Below are positions 17,801 through 24,392 of a stretch of DNA of 34,721 nt, piece by piece. The translations under genes were made by a program, and so were the position numbers. The stretch spans positions 1 to 34,721 of the forward strand of contig DGGX01000147.1 in the NCBI GenBank assembly GCA_002392385.1. Direction: 5' to 3'. Source of the stretch: Lachnospiraceae bacterium UBA3863. GTDB lineage: Bacteria > Bacillota > Clostridia > Lachnospirales > Lachnospiraceae. The first letter of the stretch is position 1. Every line of letters begins with the position of its first letter. A model generated the notes under the pieces. That model saw only the letters and a program-made list of their open reading frames with translations. It made no database searches and was not told the DNA's origin.

Positions 17801-17882
17801 CATAAGCGCCGCGGCCGGTCCCGAAGGCCAGCATGACGCTCAGTCCCAGAAGGAGAGTCAGTTTGCGGATTCTTTTAGTCAT
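14817..17882 (-). CDS. Secreted Pce-like metallo-beta-lactamase-fold hydrolase with about 18 cell-wall repeats
   Basis: A 1021-residue exported protein. The signal peptide (about 1-29) is followed by a Thr/Glu/Pro/Gly-rich stalk (about 30-200) and an MBL-fold domain (about 205-550) with H279-A-H281-S-D283-H284, D435 (LTADME) and H464-H465 as metal ligands. About 18 GW-type repeats run from 570 to 1010. The segments SDAILIESNG, LDFILGTHAHSDHIGG and IMKAGHH, and the order MBL then repeats, resemble pneumococcal Pce (CbpE), which removes phosphorylcholine from teichoic acid. Two repeats are interrupted: by a Lys-rich stretch in repeat 4, and by an acidic stretch of about 60 residues in repeat 14. 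Substrate is inference. Confidence 0.85.
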   Translation of the reverse strand: MTKRIRKLTLLLGLSVMLAFGTGRGAYAAEEPAGTQTAGPTEEQEQGNTDNTENTEPQTGGENTAPATETPAEPVTETPAEATEAAVEDSSQGQTEILPEEETAGTDLTEGTTQAPTEGTEETTAAAPQTEDTGNSGSGEGTETGTETSTEATETQTTVTTAEPETTGTTEVTEPGSEETTETGTTDPADPQDPGTGEPEQPAPIVSVRDMIHFIGETAAAHSSDAILIESNGRFGLIDASNPSNSSLGFNEKGMNGTVLAGYLKEIGVLHLDFILGTHAHSDHIGGIPELVRALNAEGQSFIDSTTVYIFKDYSYIKNEEVKKWYNGELVTRARKAVTSKGASLLDVNAPTEESLAPLGAVYETDERSALADRITFSFGDFEIRLFNLHKPSADNPEDMAYNKLGNENQNSIITLVTKAATETDPERRVLLTADMESSNHLEQDMTALIAEEFGTVDIMKAGHHGAFNAGSKEALDNMQPSIYVISKTLKTVNELPSYYYLTDKGTAIYYQNQQKMALVADLTGGEIEMKSYGVARQFGAKALQYVQTQGGFYSWYADKVTKDYYTFYVNADGTFATGWNKIGSSWYYFDENAHLTRGWQDIDGVRYFMDAATGVMKTGWQTIGGQKYYFNGSGAMQTGWQQITKTVIKTVKKKKVKTKVTNWYCFAEDGHMLKGWQHRGTSWSYLKSDGTAVTGKQTISKKTYYFNGAGVMRQGSFKIGKKTYFAGTDGAVGKGWKTHNGLKAYCKSDGTVTTGRAKIGTKYYFFNGSGILRTNAWVKIGKNYYYANENGAQVTGWKQMNGNWYYFKSSGVRATGKQTIGKKIYYFTNGGIMRTGSFTIGKVEYLVGDDGAVSSGWKEFIIRREPAETEENTGTDGTDSLATTDPALDAGTEGSIVGTEGTEPAADGDIVEIIRKYVKADGSVAKGSTKIGSTRYMFDGTGKLREGWVKYGGKWYYASDKGVAQTGWIRIDGKTYYFNASGAMVTGKQTISGKTYTFNSSGVLTKGKAPAVKATFTTEE

Positions 17883-17944
17883 TGTGTACCCCGTCTTGCT
17901 ACTATCACATACTTTCCGATCATACTACCATATTTTTCTTCTAT

Positions 17945-17973
17945 ATTATAGAGGAAAAAACGGGCGGATTCAA
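17945..17973 (-). promoter_or_regulatory. Strong promoter of the Pce-like gene
   Basis: On the minus strand TTGAAT (17968-17973), exactly 17 bases, then TATAAT (17945-17950). The -35 box overlaps the stop codon of the VanZ gene. The leader is about 55 bases. Confidence 0.65.
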
Positions 17974-18974
17974 CTCTTTTTTAATCTGTTGTAACAATTT
18001 TGTAAAAATTTATCCAGGAGGCACCCGATAAAGGCGCCGATGGCGTTGCAGAGCAGGTCGTCGGCGTCGAAGGCCCCCAGGCGGGTGGTGTACTGGACCA
18101 CTTCCAGGGCCAGGGACAGGAGCATGCAGACCAGGAAGGCGCGCCAGGGGAAGCCCACACGCTCCCGGGTGCGGCCGGACCGCCCTCTCCGGCGGACGGT
18201 GCGGGTCCTGCCCCGCAGGGCCGGGATCAGGGCCGGCAGGAAGATCCCCATGGGGATGAAAAGCAGTATATTGAGGGCCAGTCCCCGCAGGGACCAGGTC
18301 TGCAGAAGATGCACATAGCGCAGGGCTTGCCGGGGTCCCTCAGAAGCCAGGATCCGCAGGAGTTCCATGGGCGTCACGTCCAGGGCGATGCTGCGGCGCA
18401 GGGCGGTGAAGGGCCTGGGCTCGAAGACCGGCTCCTCCACGGGTATCCTCCCCAGCAGGGTGAAATGGAGGAAGGCGGCGATATAGACCCCGAACATGCC
18501 CCAGTGAACGGCCGCGGCCGCCCGCAGGGAGAGAAGAACGCCGAACAGAAGGCCGGCGCCGTCGATCAGTACGTCCCGCAGCTGGCCGGACCGGCCCGCC
18601 ACGGTCATCTGATGGGCCTCGTCCATGGCCGCGCAGCAGAGGCCGGCCAGGATGGACAGGAGGATCCGCCGGCGGACGCGCAGGCCGTAGCTGCCGGCCG
18701 CCATGGAGATCAGAAAGCCCTGCACGGCGTACTCGCCGGCGTGGGCGGCTTTGCGTACATAAAAGGAGCTGGCGGCGATGAAATGCTGCTGCCGGGCGTG
18801 GCTCCACTCTCTGTAGCCGGGGACGAAATTCCTTCCCAGCCAGGCGCAGACCCGGGAAGAGAGTCCCGAGGAGGAGACCCCGTCCTGGGCGGACAGCATA
18901 AAGATCAGCGCCATCCAGAGGATCGCCGCCGCCGTCCAGAATATTCTCGATGCAAGGGGGTGGCCCTTCCGCAT
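17970..18974 (-). CDS. Double VanZ-domain membrane protein
   Basis: A 334-residue protein with two VanZ-like halves. The first (about 10-150) has FMLSAQDGVSSSGLSS, the RKAAHAGEY block, DEAHQMTVAGR and DVLIDGAG. The second (about 220-330) has NILLFIPMGIFLP, EVVQYTTRLGAFDADDL and CNAIGAFIG. VanZ proteins occur singly in many Bacillota; VanZ itself gives low-level teicoplanin resistance, but most homologues have unknown envelope roles. Single-domain family members are usually about half this length, so this is a fusion or internal duplication with diverged halves. Start ATG follows AGGAGAG. It is transcribed toward the Pce-like gene with an 87-base gap. Confidence 0.82.
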   Translation of the reverse strand: MRKGHPLASRIFWTAAAILWMALIFMLSAQDGVSSSGLSSRVCAWLGRNFVPGYREWSHARQQHFIAASSFYVRKAAHAGEYAVQGFLISMAAGSYGLRVRRRILLSILAGLCCAAMDEAHQMTVAGRSGQLRDVLIDGAGLLFGVLLSLRAAAAVHWGMFGVYIAAFLHFTLLGRIPVEEPVFEPRPFTALRRSIALDVTPMELLRILASEGPRQALRYVHLLQTWSLRGLALNILLFIPMGIFLPALIPALRGRTRTVRRRGRSGRTRERVGFPWRAFLVCMLLSLALEVVQYTTRLGAFDADDLLCNAIGAFIGCLLDKFLQNCYNRLKKS

Positions 18975-19010
18975 AGTACTCTCCTGTCTGCCGTTCTGAC
19001 TGCTTTTGCT

Positions 19011-19019
19011 ACTATACCA
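19011..19019 (-). promoter_or_regulatory. Extended -10 element for the VanZ gene
   Basis: Minus strand TGG-TATAGT, about 40 bases before the ATG. No good -35 box is visible, as is usual for extended -10 promoters. Confidence 0.45.
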
Positions 19020-19100
19020 CAGATTCCGCTTTTCTGAGAGCGCATTTCGTTCATTTCCGGGGGCGGCTTTTTTCCAGTACCATTATTTCCTTAATGATAG

Positions 19101-19106
19101 TATAAT
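19101..19106 (+). promoter_or_regulatory. -10 element for the WecE/RmlA operon
   Basis: A perfect TATAAT 38 bases upstream of the aminotransferase ATG; a -35 box is not recognisable at the usual spacing. GGAGG at 19130-19134 is the ribosome site. Confidence 0.45.
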
Positions 19107-19144
19107 TCTAGGTAACTATGAACTCTTTCGGAGGAAAACGGTGA

Positions 19145-20281
19145 ATGATACCTTTTAATATTCCCCCCTATATCGGGACGGAACCTGACTTTCTTAAGGA
19201 AGCCATAGAGAACCGCAAGATCTGCGGGGACGGCCCTTTTACTAAAAAATGCCACGCCTGGATCGAGGACCGGTTCGGGGCGCAGAAGGCCCTGCTGACC
19301 ACCAGCGGGACGACGGCCCTGGAAATGGCGGCGCTGCTGGCGGGCCTGAAGGCCGGCGACGAGGTGCTGCTGCCCAGCTTCACCTTCTCCAGCACGGCCA
19401 CGGCGGTGGTGCTGACCGGCGCGACCCCGGTCTTCGTGGACATCCGGCCGGACACCATGAATATCGACGAACAGAAGCTGGAGGCGGCCATCACGCCCCG
19501 CACCCGGGCCATCATGGCCGTGCATTATGCCGGCGTGGGCTGCGAGATGGATACCATCCTGGATATCGCCCGGCGGCACTCGCTGATCGTGATCGAGGAC
19601 GCGGCGCAGGGCGTCATGTCCACCTACAAGGGCAGGGCCCTGGGCACCATCGGCGATCTGGGCTGCTACTCCTTCCATGAGACCAAAAACTACTCCATGG
19701 GCGAGGGCGGAGCGCTCCTGATCCGGGATGACAAGTACAATGAACCCGCGGAGATCCTGCGGGAGAAGGGGACCAACAGGGCCCGTTTCTTCCGGGGACA
19801 GGTGGACAAGTATACCTGGGTCGATTACGGCTCCAGCTATCTGCCCTCCGACCTCAACGCCGCCTATCTCTGGGCCCAGCTCTGCGAGGCGGACCGGATC
19901 AATGAGAGCCGGCTGGCCGTGTGGAAGGCCTATGACGACGCTTTCCGGCCTCTGGCGGAGGACGGTGAGGGCCGGATCGATGTTCCCCACATCCCGGCGG
20001 AATGCGTCCACAACGCCCACATGTATTATCTGAAGCTCCGGGACCTGGCGGACCGCACGGCCTTCATCGCTCACATGAAGGAGCGGGGCGTTTCCTGCGT
20101 CTTCCACTATGTGCCCCTTCACTCCTCTCCCGCCGGAGAGCGGTTCGGCCGCATGGCCGGGAAGGACGAGTACACCACCCGGGAGAGCGACCGCCTGGTG
20201 CGTCTGCCCATGTACTACGGCATGGCGGACGCGGACCGCGACCGCGTCATCGAAGCCGCCATGGACTATCTCAAACGCTGA
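19145..20281 (+). CDS. wecE: dTDP-4-amino-4,6-dideoxygalactose transaminase (WecE/RffA-like)
   Basis: PLP-dependent sugar aminotransferase of the DegT/DnrJ/EryC1/StrS family, 378 residues. It would convert dTDP-4-keto-6-deoxyglucose plus glutamate to dTDP-4-amino-4,6-dideoxygalactose. The N-terminus MIPFNIPPYIG with CGDGPFTKKC, then TTSGTTALEM and VFVDIRPDTMNIDE, is the WecE subgroup pattern. PLP contacts are D152 in EDAAQ and the Schiff-base K181 in FHETKNY. GGAGG lies 10 bases before the ATG. It is first in a plus-strand operon with a GtrB-like transferase and RmlA. The 4,6-dehydratase RmlB that should make its substrate is not in this window. Confidence 0.88.
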   Translation: MIPFNIPPYIGTEPDFLKEAIENRKICGDGPFTKKCHAWIEDRFGAQKALLTTSGTTALEMAALLAGLKAGDEVLLPSFTFSSTATAVVLTGATPVFVDIRPDTMNIDEQKLEAAITPRTRAIMAVHYAGVGCEMDTILDIARRHSLIVIEDAAQGVMSTYKGRALGTIGDLGCYSFHETKNYSMGEGGALLIRDDKYNEPAEILREKGTNRARFFRGQVDKYTWVDYGSSYLPSDLNAAYLWAQLCEADRINESRLAVWKAYDDAFRPLAEDGEGRIDVPHIPAECVHNAHMYYLKLRDLADRTAFIAHMKERGVSCVFHYVPLHSSPAGERFGRMAGKDEYTTRESDRLVRLPMYYGMADADRDRVIEAAMDYLKR

Positions 20282-20295
20282 CAGGAGAGAATATA

Positions 20296-21279
20296 TTGTC
20301 GGATACCATAAAAACCGGGCGGACGGACGCCCAGAAGCTCATCAGTTTCATCATCCCCTGCTACGCCAGCGAAGGCTCCGTGGCCCTGGTCATGCAAGAG
20401 ATCCGGGATGTCGTGGCCCAGAGGGAGGCGTTTGACTACCAGATCGTGGCTGTCAATGACTGCTCTCCCGACGGCGTGCTGGAGGTCCTGAAGCGGGAGG
20501 CCGCGCAGGATCCCAAGGTCCTGGCTATCGACCTGGCGCGGAACAGCGGACGGCACTGTGCCCTGCTCTGCGGCTGCCACTATGCCGAGGGCGACTACGT
20601 GGTCTTCATCGACGACGACCTGCAGTGCCCCACGGACCGGCTCTGGGACCTCATGGAGCCCCTTCTCAGCGGAAACTATGACGTGGCCATCGCCAAATAT
20701 CCCAAAAAGACCCAGTCCGGCTTCAAGAACTTCGGCAGCAGGGTCAACGACGCCGTGGCCACCTGGCTCCTGGGCAAGGATCCTGACCTCAAGTTCTCCA
20801 ACTTCTCGGTCATGAAGCGTTTTGTCAGGGACGAGGTGATCAAATATACCAACCCCTATCCCTACCTGTCGGGTCTTATGCTGCGGTCCACCAGCCGGGT
20901 CACCAACGTGGTCATGGAGGAGCGTACACGCACCATCGGCGTGGGCCATTACAACTTCCGCAAGTCCTTCGCCCTGTGGATGAACAGCTTCACGGCCTTC
21001 TCGGTCAAGCCGCTGCGTTTTGCCACCATGTGCGGGATCCTCTTCGCCATCATCGGCGCCTTTATGACCCTCTACGTGGTCATCCGCAAGCTCCTGATCC
21101 CCACCATCGCCATCGGCTACAGCTCGACCATGGCCATCATCCTTTTCACGGGCGGCATGATCATGTTCATGCTGGGCCTCATCGGAGAATATATCGGACG
21201 CATCTACATCAGTCTCAATAACTCCCCCCAGTTCGTGGTGCGGGAGATATACGGCGAGGTCACAGACCGCCGGAAATGA
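20296..21279 (+). CDS. GtrB-like polyprenyl-phosphate glycosyltransferase (GT2)
   Basis: GT2 enzyme of 327 residues with a catalytic domain and two C-terminal membrane spans (about 230-255 and 262-287), the GtrB/DPM1/ArnC layout. It moves a sugar from a nucleotide sugar to undecaprenyl phosphate at the inner face. Seen are [32 protein letters not shown], and the metal-binding DDDLQ at 106-110. The start is TTG 20296, with AGGAGA seven bases before it; this is an unusual start codon, but no ATG or GTG fits, and earlier in-frame codons lie inside the aminotransferase gene. The gap to that gene is 14 bases. Confidence 0.87.
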   Translation: MSDTIKTGRTDAQKLISFIIPCYASEGSVALVMQEIRDVVAQREAFDYQIVAVNDCSPDGVLEVLKREAAQDPKVLAIDLARNSGRHCALLCGCHYAEGDYVVFIDDDLQCPTDRLWDLMEPLLSGNYDVAIAKYPKKTQSGFKNFGSRVNDAVATWLLGKDPDLKFSNFSVMKRFVRDEVIKYTNPYPYLSGLMLRSTSRVTNVVMEERTRTIGVGHYNFRKSFALWMNSFTAFSVKPLRFATMCGILFAIIGAFMTLYVVIRKLLIPTIAIGYSSTMAIILFTGGMIMFMLGLIGEYIGRIYISLNNSPQFVVREIYGEVTDRRK

Positions 21280-21286
21280 GGTGTCT

Positions 21287-22186
21287 ATGAAGGGAATTAT
21301 TCTGGCCGGCGGGTCCGGCACCAGGCTCTATCCGCTGACGCGGGTGACCTCCAAACAGCTTCTTCCGGTCTACGACAAGCCCATGATCTATTATCCCCTG
21401 TCCACCCTGATGCTGGCGGGGATCCGGGAGATCCTGCTGATCTCGACCCCCACGGACCTGCCCCGCTTCCGGGACCTGCTGGGAGACGGCTCCAGTTTCG
21501 GCATCTCCCTCTCCTACGCCGTGCAGGAGAAGCCGGCCGGCCTGGCCCAGGCTTTTCTCATCGGTGAGGACTTCATCGGCGACGACGCCGTGGCCATGGT
21601 CCTGGGCGACAACATCTTCTACGGGGGCTATTTCACCGGCGCCCTGCGGGAAGCCGCCCAGAACGCGGAAAAAGGCATGGCCACCATTTTCGGCTACTAT
21701 GTGCCCAATCCCAAGGATTTCGGTGTCGTGGAGTTCGACAAGGACGGCAGGGTCCTCTCTGTGGAAGAGAAGCCCAAGGAGCCCAAGTCCAACTACTGCA
21801 TCACCGGCCTCTATTTCTACGGTCCCGGCGTCTCGAAGCTGGCCGGTCAGGTCAGGCCCTCCCGCCGCGGAGAGCTGGAGATCACGGACCTGAACCGCAT
21901 GTACCTGGACCGCGGGGAGCTCCGGGTCCAGATCCTGGGCAGAGGCTTCGCCTGGCTGGATACCGGCACCATCGAGAGCCTCATGGATGCCTCCCTTTTC
22001 GTTCAGCAGGTCCAGAACCGGCAGGGCGTCGTCATCTCGGCCCCCGAGGAGATCGCCTACCACTCCGGCTGGATCGACAGGGACCGGCTCCTGGAATCCG
22101 CCAAGCTGTACGGCAAGTCCTCCTACGGCAGGCACCTCAAGAACGTGGCGGACGACCGCCTCTACTTCTCTTCCTTCAGCAATTGA
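21287..22186 (+). CDS. rmlA: Glucose-1-phosphate thymidylyltransferase
   Basis: Makes dTDP-glucose from dTTP and glucose-1-phosphate, the first step to dTDP-deoxysugars. The 299-residue protein matches the family over its length: [50 protein letters not shown] and [11 protein letters not shown] 21287 is seven bases past the TGA of the GtrB-like gene, with GAGGT between; GTG 21281 is an alternative two codons earlier. Its product feeds the WecE-like enzyme after dehydration by RmlB, which must be encoded elsewhere. No rmlB, rmlC or rmlD is present here. Confidence 0.93.
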   Translation: MKGIILAGGSGTRLYPLTRVTSKQLLPVYDKPMIYYPLSTLMLAGIREILLISTPTDLPRFRDLLGDGSSFGISLSYAVQEKPAGLAQAFLIGEDFIGDDAVAMVLGDNIFYGGYFTGALREAAQNAEKGMATIFGYYVPNPKDFGVVEFDKDGRVLSVEEKPKEPKSNYCITGLYFYGPGVSKLAGQVRPSRRGELEITDLNRMYLDRGELRVQILGRGFAWLDTGTIESLMDASLFVQQVQNRQGVVISAPEEIAYHSGWIDRDRLLESAKLYGKSSYGRHLKNVADDRLYFSSFSN

Positions 22187-22192
22187 CCCTTG

Positions 22193-22243
22193 TCAGCATC
22201 CCGGTGACGGCGCCGTGCCAGCCGGCGGGATGCTGATCCTTTT
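22193..22243 (+). terminator. Terminator or attenuator between rmlA and the GtrII-like gene
   Basis: TCAGCATCCCG (22193-22203) and CGGGATGCTGA (22226-22236) form a perfect 11-bp stem whose loop contains the palindrome ACGGCGCCGT. TCCTTTT follows. The T-run is short, so partial read-through into the next gene is likely. Confidence 0.5.
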
Positions 22244-22260
22244 CAGAAAGGTATTTCTGT

Positions 22261-23988
22261 ATGCGCAGGACCCTACGTGATTTCTACCGCGACATCGCCT
22301 CCCGCAGGACCTTCTTCGTGCCGCTCTTTTTCTTCACCTTCGCGGCCTTCGGCTACTCCATGCTGCAGCGGACCGTGGGCCCGGATGATCTGGTCACCGG
22401 TCTCTACGTGGACGGCACCCTCTGGCTGCAGGAGCTGCGCTGGGGCGCCGTTCTGTGGAAGAAGATCTTCTCCTTCGGGGACTATGTGCCCTTCTCGGAC
22501 AAGTATCTGTCCGTCTGCATGCTCATGGTCGACGCGGCCCTCTTCGGGGCCATCCTCTACACCCTCTGCGGGAAAAAGCGCCGTGTCCTGCTCTATCTCC
22601 TGCCGGCCTGCGCTTTTGTCACCTTCCCGCTCTTCCAGGAGATCTGGGAGTTCACCTGCGGCGCCACCATCGTGGTCCCCGGCTCCTATCTTCTCACCTT
22701 CCTGATCATCCTCTATCAGCTGACACAGGACAGGCCGACCCTGCGCTCCATCCTGACATCCGGGGCCGTTATGACCCTGGTCTGCTCCGCCGCCGAGTCT
22801 CTGGCGCCGGTCTATGTCTCCATGGTCCTGCTGATCCTCTACTATAAGTACTGCGCCGCGGAGGACCATCCCCGCCGCTTCTCCGGCAAGGCCGGCTGGT
22901 TCTTCGAGGGTCTCTCCTACGCGGCCCCGCTGGCCATCGGCCTCGTCCTGCGCATGGTCATCGGCTACAGCATCCTGGGCATCCTGGGCCTGCCCTTCCA
23001 GCACACCGGCGCGACCAAGATCTACTGGCCCCTGACCGGCGAGGAGCTGGCGGCCCTGGTCTGCGAATTCCTCGTCAACTATGTGGCCGCCGGTCTGGTC
23101 TACCTGCCCATCGGCGTCTTCGTGGTCTGCGCGGTGTTTTTTGCCATATGGTCTGTCCGCCTCTCCATCCGCAGACGCAGCGCTCTGCCCGTCTTCCTGG
23201 GCCTCTGCGCCGGCCTGTCCCTCTTCTTCCTGACCCTCATCCAGGCCATGGTCATGTGGTACCGCACCGCCATCACCCTCATGGTCTTCACAGGCTTCTG
23301 CGTCTTCCTGGTCATGGAACAGGTCGAGAACGTTCTGGATCCGGCTGTGAGCACGGAGGCAGCCGCCTTCAAGGCTGCCCGGGACGCGGCACTGAACGGC
23401 AACCGCGAACAGGCCGCCTCTCTCTCCCCCCGGGGCGCCCTTCCCCGCCTGCGCCGGGGCCTCTGCCTGGCCGTCACCGCCGGCCTCCTGCTCCTCTGCT
23501 GGCGCCAGGCCATCTATGAGAACCAGCTCCTGGCCATGAACAACCTCCGCTCGGAGAACGAGGCCGCCTACATGCGCCAGATCGGCATGAAGCTGGTCTC
23601 CGAATACGAAAAAAAGCCCCTCGTCTTCGCGGGCAACTACGACCTGGGCCACTACTCCTGGGTCCACACCGCCGCCGCGGGCAATTCCCCGCGCGAGAAG
23701 CTCTTCTATAAGATCCGCCACAAACTCACCGGCAAGGGCTCCGCCAAGACCTTCGTCTACGTCCAGTCCGACGTCACCAGCGCCATCGACTGGTACAACC
23801 ACAACTTCGAAGCCGAGCTCCTGGACCGCTACCTGGCCTACTGGGGCTACGACTACGAGGTCATCAGCGGCTTCACCAGCAAGGAATACCGCCAGTACCT
23901 CGAAATCGCCGCCGGCCTGGGCATGACCTCCGGCCAGATCGTCGACATGGGCGACTACCTGCTGATATGCGTGGGAAGACTCGATTAA
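22261..23988 (+). CDS. Polytopic membrane protein, GtrII-like glucosyltransferase
   Basis: A 575-residue protein with about ten to twelve spans. Just after the first span it has GPDDLVTGLYVDG followed by ELRWG, resembling the acidic pair and GRWG segment of GtrII-type O-antigen glucosyltransferases; I judge this by eye. The C-terminal 130 residues after the last span are hydrophilic and Tyr/Asp-rich. GtrII proteins take the sugar from a polyprenyl-phosphate carrier at the outer face, so a GtrB-like donor maker two genes upstream fits well. The third usual component, the flippase GtrA, is not seen. AAAGG lies nine bases before the ATG. Confidence 0.62.
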   Translation: MRRTLRDFYRDIASRRTFFVPLFFFTFAAFGYSMLQRTVGPDDLVTGLYVDGTLWLQELRWGAVLWKKIFSFGDYVPFSDKYLSVCMLMVDAALFGAILYTLCGKKRRVLLYLLPACAFVTFPLFQEIWEFTCGATIVVPGSYLLTFLIILYQLTQDRPTLRSILTSGAVMTLVCSAAESLAPVYVSMVLLILYYKYCAAEDHPRRFSGKAGWFFEGLSYAAPLAIGLVLRMVIGYSILGILGLPFQHTGATKIYWPLTGEELAALVCEFLVNYVAAGLVYLPIGVFVVCAVFFAIWSVRLSIRRRSALPVFLGLCAGLSLFFLTLIQAMVMWYRTAITLMVFTGFCVFLVMEQVENVLDPAVSTEAAAFKAARDAALNGNREQAASLSPRGALPRLRRGLCLAVTAGLLLLCWRQAIYENQLLAMNNLRSENEAAYMRQIGMKLVSEYEKKPLVFAGNYDLGHYSWVHTAAAGNSPREKLFYKIRHKLTGKGSAKTFVYVQSDVTSAIDWYNHNFEAELLDRYLAYWGYDYEVISGFTSKEYRQYLEIAAGLGMTSGQIVDMGDYLLICVGRLD

Positions 23989-23989
23989 C

Positions 23990-24120
23990 GACACTGGCTT
24001 CTGCCGTGTTCCTGCCTGCGAAACTCGCCTTGAAACGCAGGTGATTTCGCAGGTAGGCTGACACATTGGCTTCTATCGTGTTTTTACCTGCGAAACTCGA
24101 CTTCTGTCGCAGGCAGAGTT
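23990..24120. repeat. Two-copy imperfect tandem repeat with internal hairpins
   Basis: Copies start at 23990 and 24060. Both begin GACAC, share TGGCTTCT and CGTGTT, and contain CCTGCGAAACTCG. In copy 1, CCTGCGAAA pairs with TTTCGCAGG (24046-24054); in copy 2, CCTGCGA pairs with TCGCAGG (24107-24113). It lies directly after the stop of the GtrII-like gene. No reading frame is supported. Confidence 0.7.
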
Positions 24121-24390
24121 GACCCGCCGGAGACCATGAAACCGGAAGGACAGACTTTGGGAAGGAGCGGATAGGATTACGTGATTCTTTCCGCTTTTAA
24201 GAGAGGGCGAGGACGGCAGATCCTGCCGTCCGAGAGCCCGGATGTCTGAGCAGGCCGTTCATCAGAACAGCCTGCGAGTTACGGGCGGTACCTCTCTTAG
24301 AAGATGGAAAGAGTCGCTGTAATCCTCCGCGAACTTCCTCGTCTGTACTTCCGGTTTCGTGCGTTTCTGGCAGTACAACTCTCTCGCCTG
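24110..24390 (+). ncRNA. Candidate structured RNA: long stem with three-way junction
   Basis: The 281 bases fold on themselves almost throughout. Stem blocks are 24110-24121 with 24376-24390, 24127-24155 with 24341-24370, 24160-24192 with 24306-24338, and 24194-24206 with 24291-24303. The tip has two hairpins: 24211-24219 with 24223-24231, and GCCCG (24236-24240) with CGGGC (24282-24286), which encloses GCAGGC-C-GTTC / GAAC-A-GCCTGC. Non-Watson-Crick positions are mostly G-U when read on the plus strand (for example 24137/24359, 24185/24313, 24197/24300), which favours plus-strand RNA. I do not recognise a known class. An ERIC-like intergenic palindrome or MITE is the main alternative. Confidence 0.55.
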
Positions 24391-24392
24391 TC

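Noticed and set aside
22273..24066. 597-codon minus-strand frame opposite the GtrII-like gene
   Set aside because: Composition is that of an antisense shadow; no start context or domains.
23990..24120. CRISPR array
   Set aside because: Only two diverged copies, no constant repeat/spacer lengths and no cas genes.
24110..24390. Retron, group II intron, hammerhead or 6S RNA as explanation for the palindrome
   Set aside because: No reverse transcriptase nearby, no recognisable intron domain V, the CTGATGA seen on the minus strand lacks the rest of a hammerhead core, and the tip is a three-way junction rather than a 6S-like bubble. Kept as unclassified.
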